A DNA stretch of 64,000 nucleotides from Lachnospiraceae bacterium (GTDB lineage: Bacteria > Bacillota > Clostridia > Lachnospirales > Lachnospiraceae): assembly GCA_021199655.1 (NCBI GenBank), contig JAJQHQ010000082.1, positions 1-64,000 of the forward strand, in the 5' to 3' direction. Below are positions 1-7,629 of this stretch, one piece after another. Within the stretch, counting starts at the first letter, position 1. Each line of letters begins with the position of its first letter. Both the position numbers and the translations under genes were made by a program. The notes beneath the pieces were generated by a model that was given only the letters and a program-made list of their open reading frames with translations, had not been told where the DNA came from and made no database searches.

Positions 1-71
1 AAAATGAAAACTGCGCTACAGCCTTGGCAGGCCATCGCGCAGCGATTTTGTTCAATCGTATTTTGTACATG

Positions 72-98
72 AAAAAGGCGGCCATCCGGCCGCCTTTT
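72..98 (-). terminator. Terminator of the rnf operon, probably bidirectional
   Basis: A GC-rich hairpin has arms AAGGCGGCC (75-83) and GGCCGCCTT (88-96) around a four-base loop. Read on the minus strand it is followed by a run of T (72-76), so it ends the rnf transcript about 60 bases after the rnfB stop. A shorter T run lies on the plus side, so it may also stop a transcript entering from the left. I see no gene in bases 1-156. Confidence 0.85.
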
Positions 99-156
99 AA
101 GTCCCATGTGATATCTTCCTGTTTGTTTCTGGTCAATTGCTTTTCATCAGAGCTCA

Positions 157-945
157 TCAGAGCATTTCAATCGCCTTTGAGGGGCATTTTTCTGCGCATT
201 TGCCGCAGCCAACGCATTTATCATAGTCGATATGCGCGATATTGTTCTCGACCGTGATCGCGTCATGTTCACACTGCTTTACACAGAGCTTGCATCCGAT
301 ACAGCCGACATCGCAGCTCTTTTTAACCACAGGACCGCGCTCCTTATTGGAACAGCGAACAGCATAGGATGCTTTCGCGGGGATGAGTTCGATCAGATGC
401 TTGGGACAGGCAGTCACGCACTGCCCGCAGCCTTTGCACATTGTGCGGTCGATTACAGCGACACCATTCTGTATGCGGATGCCGCCAAACTGACAGGCCT
501 GCACGCAGGAACCAAAGCCCAGACAGCCGTAATCACACTCCCAGGGCGAGAGACCGCTGGAAACGGCTGCCGCACAGTCGTGGATGCCGATATAGTTGCT
601 GCGGTTGGCGGTATGCTCACAGGAACCCAGACACTTCACATAAGCTACCTTTTTTTCCTGGGCTTCCGCGCTCACGCCCATGATCTGGCTGATTTTTTCG
701 GCTACAGGCTCGCCGCCGACGGGGCATCCGTTCACAGGGGCCTCTCCTTTAGCGATTGCAGCCGCCATCGCGTCACAGCCCGCATAGCCGCAGGCACCGC
801 AATTATTTCCGGGCAGATATTCACGCACAGCGAGCTCTTTTTCGTCTACCTCTACCTTAAATTTCTTTCCGACCGTGATCAGGAGCATTCCCATCACAAA
901 GCCGATCACCGCCACGGTTACCGTGGCTATCAGAACAGGATACAT
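157..945 (-). CDS. rnfB: Rnf complex iron-sulfur subunit RnfB
   Basis: Subunit of the membrane Rnf complex, which moves electrons from reduced ferredoxin to NAD+ and pumps Na+ or H+. RnfB is the multi-cluster subunit thought to take up electrons from ferredoxin. The 262-residue product has a hydrophobic N-terminal helix, a CGACGYAGC-type cluster motif near residues 48-56, a further cysteine-rich stretch, and three ferredoxin-like motifs (CKGCGQCVTACP, CIGCKLCVKQC, CVGCGKCAEKCP). A TTG six bases further upstream would add two residues, but GGAGG lies one base from it and six to seven from the ATG at 945, so I choose the ATG. Last gene of the rnf operon, 82 bases after rnfA. Confidence 0.95.
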   Translation of the reverse strand: MYPVLIATVTVAVIGFVMGMLLITVGKKFKVEVDEKELAVREYLPGNNCGACGYAGCDAMAAAIAKGEAPVNGCPVGGEPVAEKISQIMGVSAEAQEKKVAYVKCLGSCEHTANRSNYIGIHDCAAAVSSGLSPWECDYGCLGFGSCVQACQFGGIRIQNGVAVIDRTMCKGCGQCVTACPKHLIELIPAKASYAVRCSNKERGPVVKKSCDVGCIGCKLCVKQCEHDAITVENNIAHIDYDKCVGCGKCAEKCPSKAIEML

Positions 946-982
946 ATTCAACCTCCCATATATAAGAGTATCTGAAATGATT

Positions 983-1018
983 GTAACTATCAGACGATAC
1001 CTCGCATTGAAAAGTTAC
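983..1018 (-). repeat. Possible degenerate copy of the GTAAC stem-loop family
   Basis: In the rnfA-rnfB gap a six-base stem, GTAACT (983-988) and AGTTAC (1013-1018), encloses a loop containing TCAG and TACCT. These are parts of the conserved loop of the better copies at 52141, 58756 and 59664. It has the same orientation relative to transcription. The resemblance is partial. Confidence 0.3.
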
Positions 1019-1027
1019 TGAAAATCA

Positions 1028-1609
1028 TCAAAATGACAGTCCGCTGAATCCCATAAACGCGATAGACATCAGGGCAGCAGAGAGCAGTACGACCGGAGCT
1101 CCGCGGAACGGGGCGGGTATGGCGGATTCATCAATCCGCTCCCGGATCCCGGCCAGCAGCACAATCGCAATGGTGTAGCCGATTGCAGTACCAAAGCCGG
1201 CAACGACGCTCTCAACAAAGCCATAGCCATCCTGTACATTCGTCAGGGCTACGCCGAGCACTGCACAGTTCGTGGTGATCAGAGGCAGGTAAATACCGAG
1301 AGCCTGATAGAGAGGCGGAGCTGCTTTTTTCAGAAACATTTCTACGATCTGCACCAGAGTCGCGATCACGAGGATGAATACGATGGTATTCAGATATGTC
1401 AGGTTCAGTGGCTCCAGTATAAATGTATACAAAAGGTTAGCTACCGCGGATGCAATCGTCATGACGAAGATAACCGCAGCCCCCAGACTGGCTGAGGTCT
1501 TGATCTGCTTTGATACGCCAAGGAACGAGCAGATGCCGAGGAACTGACTTAATACGACGTTGTCCACCAGCGCCGTGGTAATGATGATCAGAATCAAAGA
1601 TGAATTCAT
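1028..1609 (-). CDS. rnfA: Rnf complex membrane subunit RnfA
   Basis: Integral membrane subunit of 193 residues with about six hydrophobic segments. It pairs with RnfE to form the antiparallel membrane core that carries an iron-sulfur site across the membrane. The first segment contains the family pattern of small residues around VLSQFLGICSFLG, and the cysteine there is a likely cluster ligand. The ATG overlaps the rnfE stop as ATGA (1606-1609), which suggests translational coupling. GGAGG lies just upstream, inside rnfE. Length matches the family. Confidence 0.95.
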   Translation of the reverse strand: MNSSLILIIITTALVDNVVLSQFLGICSFLGVSKQIKTSASLGAAVIFVMTIASAVANLLYTFILEPLNLTYLNTIVFILVIATLVQIVEMFLKKAAPPLYQALGIYLPLITTNCAVLGVALTNVQDGYGFVESVVAGFGTAIGYTIAIVLLAGIRERIDESAIPAPFRGAPVVLLSAALMSIAFMGFSGLSF

Positions 1610-2319
1610 GCCTTAGTCGCCTCCTCCTTCTTATCCTTGCACGTGCTGTCAGCTGCTGCCGGTGAGCTGTGGCTGATCTGGCAGGTCGCGCAGCAGCCGT
1701 CGCAGCCTTCCACCTTTTTGTTTGCTTCCGTATGAATATGTACGGCGTTCATGATCGCAATGATGAACGCGATCACCAGGAAAGCGCCGGGTGCCTTGAC
1801 GAAGATCGCCACAGGCGGTATCGAATCCGGAATCACCGTAATGTTGAATGCGGTGCCGGCTCCAAAGAATTCGCGGAGCAGCCCGATGACAGTCAGAGCA
1901 ATGGTAAAGCCCAGTCCCATGCCGATGCCGTCAAATGCCGCAAGATCCGGGGTGTGACGGTTCGCATAGGCTTCCGCACGGCCGAGGATGATGCAGTTGA
2001 CCACGATCAGTGGGATGTAAATGCCAAGGGAATCATAGAGCCCCGGTGTATAAGCCTGCATCAGCAGGTCAACGACCGTTACGAGCGACGCAGTGATAAC
2101 GATGTAAGCCGGAAGGCGTACCTGATCCGGGATAATATTGCGCATGGCCGAGATAATAATGTTTGAAAAGATCAGTACGATCATTGTGGAGACGCCCATT
2201 CCGAGTCCATTGATCGCTGAGGTAGTGACCGCGAGAGTGGGGCACATGCCGAGCATCAGGACCAGACAGGGATTTTCTTTCACGATGCCGTTGTATATTC
2301 GTTCCAGATATGGATTCAT
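1606..2319 (-). CDS. rnfE: Rnf complex membrane subunit RnfE
   Basis: Membrane subunit of 237 residues, paralogous to RnfA, with about six transmembrane segments and the conserved NPCLVLMLGMCPTLAVT region near the N-terminus, whose cysteines are likely cluster ligands. The C-terminal 40 residues are a hydrophilic cysteine-containing tail (VEGCDGCCATCQ). The clustered cysteines could bind metal, but I know of no assigned role. Start ATG at 2319 follows GGAGGG at good spacing. Lies 80 bases after the rnfD-rnfG fusion. Confidence 0.93.
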   Translation of the reverse strand: MNPYLERIYNGIVKENPCLVLMLGMCPTLAVTTSAINGLGMGVSTMIVLIFSNIIISAMRNIIPDQVRLPAYIVITASLVTVVDLLMQAYTPGLYDSLGIYIPLIVVNCIILGRAEAYANRHTPDLAAFDGIGMGLGFTIALTVIGLLREFFGAGTAFNITVIPDSIPPVAIFVKAPGAFLVIAFIIAIMNAVHIHTEANKKVEGCDGCCATCQISHSSPAAADSTCKDKKEEATKA

Positions 2320-2399
2320 GGAAATCCCTCCTTATATAAATTCTCATGACGCTGCCTTACATTTCGGATTGCAAAAAAGAGAATCAATTCTCCCTTATA

Positions 2400-3947
2400 T
2401 CATCCGATATATTCTGCAAAGAATGCAAGCGCCGTATTGACAGCATTGACGACTGCTCCCGACGAGGTGGACGCTCCGGAAATGGTATCAATCTCGTTGT
2501 CCTCCGTCGAGTCGCCGGATTTGTTGAGAACAAATGCGTCGGTGCTGACACCTTCGAACTGGCTCTTAAACGAATCCTCGTCTACACGCATACCCATACC
2601 GGCCGTCTCTGTCAGAGTGGTAAAGGCAAGTTTTATCACGGTGCCGTCGGTGGTAAGACCTACAGAAAGCGTGATATCTCCATCATAGCCGTCGCTGCTT
2701 GTCACACTTAAGACATAGCCGACAACTTCACCGTCTGCGTCATAGCCGACCACAGCGGTATTGACATACGTTCTTCCGAACGATTCATCGTAGACATCAT
2801 CGCCCAGAGCCTCAACAGCTGCGTCCAGATCGTCGTCAAACTCAAAGGAAACTGCGTCCGGGCATACCTCCTGATAAGAGGCCAGAGTGTCTGCAAGCTC
2901 CTGTTCTTCAATTTTGGATTTTGTCATGGCGTAAATGCCGCTTAAAGCAAGTCCCGCAACCAGCGTGATCACGGTCAGATTGACCGCCGCTTTCGGGAAT
3001 TCCCGTTCCTTATATTCGCCATTGTTATAACCGAGCGGCTTCGGAATCGGAATCTTGTCAATGAACGGTACAAGCATATTGGAGATAATGATCGCATAGC
3101 TGAACGAATCCGTGGAGGAACCGAACACACGGAACAGACCGCCGAGCAGACCGACCAGAGCGCCATAGACAAGATGCCCTCTTGACGTTACCGGACTGGT
3201 GACCGGGTCTGTCGCCATAAAGAACGCTCCCATCAGAAGTCCGCCGCCGCAGATCTGCAGCGCAAGATAAGAGGGAGCAAAACCGCCCTCACCGAAAAGC
3301 CCCATAAATAAGGTAAAAACCGCAATGCAGGATACCGGAATCTCCCAGGTAATGCCGCCGGTTGCCAGCAAAAACAGACCGCCAAGCAGAAGTGCGAGAG
3401 CGGAGCTTCCGATGACACCGGTCGATGCTCCAAGGAAAACATTCAGGACATTGACGGATTCCCCGGCACCAAATGCAGCGAGCGGTGTTGCCGAGCTGAC
3501 AGAATCCACACTGTAATTCGTCATGGCTGTGCCGAATGATATCAGCAGGAAACAGCGAGCAGTGAGCGCCGGATTCAGGAAATTCTTTCCAAGTCCTCCA
3601 AAGAAGCACTTTACGACCAGAATGGCGAAAACACTGCCCAGAATCGGAAGATAGAGCGGCGCTTTTGGCGGAAGGCAGAGGGCAAGAAGAAGTCCTGTCA
3701 CGACCGCACTGCCATCCGTGATCGTATTCGGTCGTTTTGTGATGCGGTCAAAAATGTACTCAGAAGCCACAGCAGATAACACGGACAGCAGGATCACCAG
3801 AAACGCGTGAAACCCATATCGAATGACACCGACGATCGTGACCGGCATCAACGATAAAATCACATCCAGCATCACTTTGCCGGTAGTCAGTTTCCTGTCA
3901 CGCACGTGGGGGCTGGAAGAAATATTCAGTAATTGATTTTCATTCAT
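2400..3947 (-). CDS. RnfD-RnfG fusion protein
   Basis: One 515-residue reading frame holds both flavin-carrying Rnf subunits. Residues 1 to about 315 are RnfD: a polytopic membrane domain with a flavinylation motif DSVSSAT whose Thr154 is the expected covalent FMN site. After a short linker come one transmembrane helix (about 325-345) and an extracytoplasmic RnfG domain ending in DTISGAS (487-493). RnfD and RnfG are normally separate proteins of about 310 and 200 residues, and the gene between rnfC and rnfE has exactly their summed length. In the RnfG half the residue expected to carry FMN is Ser493 rather than Thr. The stop is immediately followed by the rnfE leader. Start ATG 3947 has a GAGGGATG ribosome site. 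Confidence 0.9.
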   Translation of the reverse strand: MNENQLLNISSSPHVRDRKLTTGKVMLDVILSLMPVTIVGVIRYGFHAFLVILLSVLSAVASEYIFDRITKRPNTITDGSAVVTGLLLALCLPPKAPLYLPILGSVFAILVVKCFFGGLGKNFLNPALTARCFLLISFGTAMTNYSVDSVSSATPLAAFGAGESVNVLNVFLGASTGVIGSSALALLLGGLFLLATGGITWEIPVSCIAVFTLFMGLFGEGGFAPSYLALQICGGGLLMGAFFMATDPVTSPVTSRGHLVYGALVGLLGGLFRVFGSSTDSFSYAIIISNMLVPFIDKIPIPKPLGYNNGEYKEREFPKAAVNLTVITLVAGLALSGIYAMTKSKIEEQELADTLASYQEVCPDAVSFEFDDDLDAAVEALGDDVYDESFGRTYVNTAVVGYDADGEVVGYVLSVTSSDGYDGDITLSVGLTTDGTVIKLAFTTLTETAGMGMRVDEDSFKSQFEGVSTDAFVLNKSGDSTEDNEIDTISGASTSSGAVVNAVNTALAFFAEYIG

Positions 3948-3957
3948 GTCGCATCCC

Positions 3958-5292
3958 TCACTTTCTCTTTGCGGCCATAATCTCGGCCTTTGCCTGTTTG
4001 AACAGCTGCATCAGCGGACGTTTTGCCGGGCAGATGTAGGTACAGGAGCCGCAGGCGATACAGTCGAGACCATAAAGCTTGTGTTCATATTTCTCGTAAT
4101 CTTTTTTCTCCGCAGCGTCCGCCATCATCTGCGGGATCAGGTGGATCGGACAGACTCTGGAACAGCGTCCGCAGCGGATACAGGCGGTCTGCTGTGCCTC
4201 GGCAGTTTCCACCTCATCTTCGGCAAGCAGCGTAAGCGCGTTGCTCGCTTTAGTGACCGGTGCGTCAAGAGAAGGCATTGCGATCCCCATCATCGGTCCG
4301 CCGCTCAATGCTTTTTTCAAAGTCACTCCTGACTTAATACCGCCTGCCGCTTCGACAAGTTCCAAACAGGAAGTCCCAATCGGTACCTCAAAAGTAGCCG
4401 GATTTGCGACTGCGCTGCCGGATACGGTAAAATAACGTTTCATCAGCGGCTCCGAATAGTAGCAGGCACGATAAATTGCATAGAGTGAGGCAACATTGCA
4501 GACGATACAGCCAACATCAGCAGGAAGCTGCCCGAATTTCAGATCACGTCCGCTGACTACGGAGATCAGGTTGCGCTCGCCGCCCTGCGGGTATTTGGTC
4601 ATGACCGGCTGCACCATAACGCCTTTTTTACCTGCACAGACCGCCTCCATCGCCTTGATGGCTTCCGGCTTGTTGTCTTCGATCGCGATCACGCCCATTG
4701 CGTCCGGGAAAAGCTGCAGCACCAGCCGGAGTCCTTCGTAAATGCCCCGGCTCTTTTCCTGCATCAGACGGTCGTCGCAGGTAATGTACGGTTCGCATTC
4801 AGATCCGTTGGCGATGATATACTCGATCGAATCCGGATTCTTGGAAGTGAGTTTGACATGAGTCGGAAATCCGGCCCCTCCCATACCGACAATACCTGCG
4901 CGTGCTATCGCGTCCAGAATGTCCTTGCTGGAAAAGGTACCGGCATTGTGTTTAATCCCTACGCCCTCGGCAAGCGTATATTCGCCGTCATTCTCAATGA
5001 CAATGCACATGGCTTTTGCTCCGGAAGCGACGCGGCGCTCCTCAATGGCTTTTACTCTGCCTGAACAGGAACTGACGATATTTGCCGACACAAATCCATC
5101 GGCTTCGGCAATCACCTGCCCTGCAAGAACCTGGTCGCCCTTAGCTACAACCGGCTTTGCCGGCTTGCCAATATGCTGGTTTACCGGAAACACCAGATCA
5201 CCTTTCGGCAGAAAAACTTCCACCGGGCTGCCTAAAGAAAGCTCCTTGTATTCCGGGGGATGAATACCGCCACGAAACGTTTTAAGCTTCAT
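3958..5292 (-). CDS. rnfC: Rnf complex NADH-side subunit RnfC
   Basis: Peripheral subunit that binds NAD(H) and FMN and carries two 4Fe-4S clusters. The 444-residue protein begins MKLKTFRGGIHPPEYK, typical of RnfC, has a glycine-rich nucleotide/flavin segment (GMGGAGFPTHVKL) and ends with two ferredoxin motifs, CIRCGRCSRVCP and CIACGSCTYICP. An ATG nine codons upstream is in frame, but AAGGAGG sits at proper distance from 5292. First gene of the operon; the AT-rich upstream region contains TATAAT-like sequence around 5328-5340 with no clear -35. Confidence 0.95.
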   Translation of the reverse strand: MKLKTFRGGIHPPEYKELSLGSPVEVFLPKGDLVFPVNQHIGKPAKPVVAKGDQVLAGQVIAEADGFVSANIVSSCSGRVKAIEERRVASGAKAMCIVIENDGEYTLAEGVGIKHNAGTFSSKDILDAIARAGIVGMGGAGFPTHVKLTSKNPDSIEYIIANGSECEPYITCDDRLMQEKSRGIYEGLRLVLQLFPDAMGVIAIEDNKPEAIKAMEAVCAGKKGVMVQPVMTKYPQGGERNLISVVSGRDLKFGQLPADVGCIVCNVASLYAIYRACYYSEPLMKRYFTVSGSAVANPATFEVPIGTSCLELVEAAGGIKSGVTLKKALSGGPMMGIAMPSLDAPVTKASNALTLLAEDEVETAEAQQTACIRCGRCSRVCPIHLIPQMMADAAEKKDYEKYEHKLYGLDCIACGSCTYICPAKRPLMQLFKQAKAEIMAAKRK

Positions 5293-5497
5293 ATGTAAGT
5301 CCTCCTTAAAAAATCGCATAAAAATTCTATATTATATTATCAGTTTTTTCATTGCTTTTCTGTGTATGATTTTTGGATTTTTTTGAATAATTTTTACCTG
5401 CACCTTCCTTCAGCAGATTCGATTTTTTATATTGAGAAGTTAATAAATACATACGGGAAAAGTTTTTATAAAAATGCTTTTATTTTCTGTTTTTCTG
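5293..5497. other. Divergent intergenic region between rnf and SCIFF genes
   Basis: AT-rich 360-base gap between rnfC (minus) and the SCIFF gene (plus), which must hold both promoters. On the minus side TATAAT-like sequence lies near 5328-5340 without a good -35. I see no riboswitch-like structure and no gene. Confidence 0.5.
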
Positions 5498-5509
5498 TGG
5501 TAATATAGT
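5498..5509 (+). promoter_or_regulatory. Extended -10 promoter of the SCIFF operon
   Basis: TGGTAATAT (5498-5506) is an extended -10 element with TG one base before TAATAT; TATAGT overlaps it at 5504-5509. There is no consensus -35, as is usual for extended -10 promoters. The predicted leader before the SCIFF start is about 140 bases. Confidence 0.45.
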
Positions 5510-5652
5510 GAACAGCTGTGGTCATATATCAGTCAGGCCATAAACGGAGAATGACCGGCGACTTTTCTTTTCACGGAGCTGCCGGTTTTACGGAATTGGT
5601 CAAAGGAAAAGGACGACAGAAGTATATGAAGCATATAAGGAGGACGCAGACA

Positions 5653-5799
5653 ATGAAACACATCAGAACATTAAATACGAAGCCTTTACAGAGCACCCTG
5701 AAAAAGGGCGGATGCGGTGAGTGCCAGACTTCATGTCAGTCAGCATGCAAGACCAGCTGCACAGTCGGTAATCAGACCTGCGAGAACAATAAACAGTAA
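5653..5799 (+). CDS. scfA: SCIFF six-cysteine peptide, thioether-peptide precursor
   Basis: A 48-residue ribosomal peptide of the SCIFF family (six cysteines in forty-five residues), widespread in Clostridia. The leader MKHIRTLNTKPLQSTLKKG is followed by the cysteine-rich core, with the family pattern CGECQTSCQSACKTSC, then CTVGNQTC. The neighbouring radical SAM enzyme is known in this family to join a core cysteine to a threonine through a thioether bond. AAGGAGG at 5638-5644 is correctly spaced for the ATG at 5653. In-frame upstream codons encode an accidental MKHI and are not the start. The biological role of the mature peptide is not settled. Confidence 0.95.
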   Translation: MKHIRTLNTKPLQSTLKKGGCGECQTSCQSACKTSCTVGNQTCENNKQ

Positions 5800-5832
5800 A
5801 CAGCCGCATAAAAATTACAATAGCAGCAAAAG

Positions 5833-5879
5833 ACAGAACCGTGCCGTGCGGATCCGCAAGATGCACGGTTTTGTTCTGT
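5833..5879 (+). terminator. Hairpin with T-rich tail between SCIFF peptide and maturase genes
   Basis: Arms AACCGTGC (5837-5844) and GCACGGTT (5863-5870) form a stem. A small palindrome, TGCGGATCCGCA, lies in its loop, and TTTTGTT follows the stem. ACAG (5833-5836) and CTGT (5876-5879) can add an outer stem. Placed between a peptide gene and its enzyme, it fits a partial terminator that keeps enzyme message below peptide message. That role is inferred. Confidence 0.6.
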
Positions 5880-5905
5880 GCATATCTTAAGAGAGGTGTC
5901 ATGCT

Positions 5906-7471
5906 GTGATCCATCAGTATAAGAATAATGGATACAACATTGTTTTGGATGTAAACAGTGGAGCGATTCATCTGGTTGATGAACTTACATATGAAGTGAT
6001 CGCTCTGCTTGATCAATGGCAGTCTGATGGGAAGCCGCTTTCTCTTTGGCCTGCTTCAGATGAATTGTCTGCTGAATCAGATCCAAAGGAAAAAGACAGT
6101 GCTTACGTTGCGAAAGCCTGGTCTGCCGATATTGAAACGTATATTATCGATACACTTGCCGGCTGTTATAATAAGCAGGAGATCCGGGAAGCTCTCGGCG
6201 AATGCGCTCAGCTTACCGATCTGGGTGTCCTGTTTACAGAAGATATTTATGAAAAATCCATCACCGACTATAAGGCACGTCCGACGGTAGTCAAAGCACT
6301 TTGCCTGCATATCGCGCACGACTGCAACCTTGCCTGTCGCTATTGCTTTGCGGAGGAGGGCGAATATCACGGCCGCCGCGCTCTGATGAGTCTGGAAGTC
6401 GGCAAAAAGGCACTGGATTTTCTGATAGCGAATTCCGGCTCCAGGCGCAATCTTGAGGTTGACTTTTTCGGCGGGGAACCGCTGATGAACTGGCAGGTCG
6501 TAAAAGACATCGTCAAATATGGCCGTGAGCAGGAAAAGATTCATAACAAAAATTTCCGGTTTACAATGACCACGAACGGCGTCCTTTTAAATGACGAGAT
6601 CATGGAGTTTCTGAATCAGGAGATGGCGAATGTCGTGCTCAGTATCGACGGACGGCGGGAAGTGCATGATCATATGCGGCCGTTCCGCGGCGGAAAGGGC
6701 AGCTATGATCTGGTCATGCCGAAGTTCAAACATTTTGTAGAACTGCGGGAAGGATGCAGCGCTGGTGCAGAGCAGGATACGAATACTCCGCTTGCAGAGC
6801 AGGAACCATCAGGGAAAATAAAAGCAGCGGGATCCACTGCTTCCGAGAAGACCTGGTATGTGCGCGGTACATTTACCCATCATAACCTTGATTTCTGCAA
6901 TGACGTTCTGCACCTTGCGGACGAGGGATTTGACCGGATTTCCGTGGAGCCGGTGGTAGCGGAGGATTCCGAGGATTACGCAATCCGCAAGGAGGATCTG
7001 CCGCAGATTTTTTCCGAATATGATCGTCTGGCAGCCGAAATGGTAAAGCGGAACAAAGAGGGCAGAGGCTTTACCTTTTTCCACTTTATGATCGACCTGA
7101 CCGGAGGACCCTGTGTATACAAACGTCTCTCCGGCTGCGGTTCAGGGACGGAGTATCTTGCGGTCACACCGTGGGGGGATCTTTATCCCTGCCACCAGTT
7201 TGTAGGGCACGAGGAATTCCTTCTCGGCAATGTGGACGAAGGAGTGGTGCGGACGGATATTGTGGATCAGTTCAAAGCCTGCAATGTTTATACAAAAGAA
7301 AAATGCCGGAACTGCTTCGCGAAGTTTTATTGCAGCGGCGGCTGCGCGGCAAATTCTTACAATTTTCATGGCACGATTAAGGATGCATACGATTTGGGCT
7401 GTGAGATGATGCGTAAACGCGTGGAGTGCGCGATTATGATAAAAGCGGCGGAGGCGGAAATGCCTGACTGA
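5906..7471 (+). CDS. scfB: SCIFF radical SAM/SPASM maturase
   Basis: Radical SAM enzyme that installs thioether crosslinks in the SCIFF peptide. The N-terminal part (about 1-120) is the peptide-recognition region. CNLACRYC near residue 137 binds the SAM-cleaving 4Fe-4S cluster, and the C-terminal SPASM domain carries further cysteines (CGSG, CHQF, CRNCFAKFYCSGGC, then a late C) for two auxiliary clusters. The start is a GTG at 5906 after GAGAGG; the nearby ATG at 5901 is out of frame and stops at once. At 521 residues it is longer than usual, owing to a polar segment near 282-315 rich in Gly, Ala, Ser, Glu and Thr. Follows the peptide gene by 106 bases. Confidence 0.93.
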   Translation: MIHQYKNNGYNIVLDVNSGAIHLVDELTYEVIALLDQWQSDGKPLSLWPASDELSAESDPKEKDSAYVAKAWSADIETYIIDTLAGCYNKQEIREALGECAQLTDLGVLFTEDIYEKSITDYKARPTVVKALCLHIAHDCNLACRYCFAEEGEYHGRRALMSLEVGKKALDFLIANSGSRRNLEVDFFGGEPLMNWQVVKDIVKYGREQEKIHNKNFRFTMTTNGVLLNDEIMEFLNQEMANVVLSIDGRREVHDHMRPFRGGKGSYDLVMPKFKHFVELREGCSAGAEQDTNTPLAEQEPSGKIKAAGSTASEKTWYVRGTFTHHNLDFCNDVLHLADEGFDRISVEPVVAEDSEDYAIRKEDLPQIFSEYDRLAAEMVKRNKEGRGFTFFHFMIDLTGGPCVYKRLSGCGSGTEYLAVTPWGDLYPCHQFVGHEEFLLGNVDEGVVRTDIVDQFKACNVYTKEKCRNCFAKFYCSGGCAANSYNFHGTIKDAYDLGCEMMRKRVECAIMIKAAEAEMPD

Positions 7472-7629
7472 CATCGTCAGTATGACGGGCAACGGCCGGC
7501 GCTGAAAGGTACCTGAAATCATGTGACAAATCATCAGATACCGAATTAATTTTCGATATAATGGCGGCTGGTTAAAAACGGCTGCCTGAGCTGATCGAAA
7601 ATGCAAAAGAAAAGAGGAGGAAGCAGATT

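Noticed and set aside
232-975. Long plus-strand frame opposite rnfB
   Set aside because: It is a shadow of rnfB, with no ribosome site or recognisable protein features.
5518-5652. Longer SCIFF precursor starting upstream
   Set aside because: The family leader begins MKHI at 5653 with a strong ribosome site; upstream residues are not conserved-looking.
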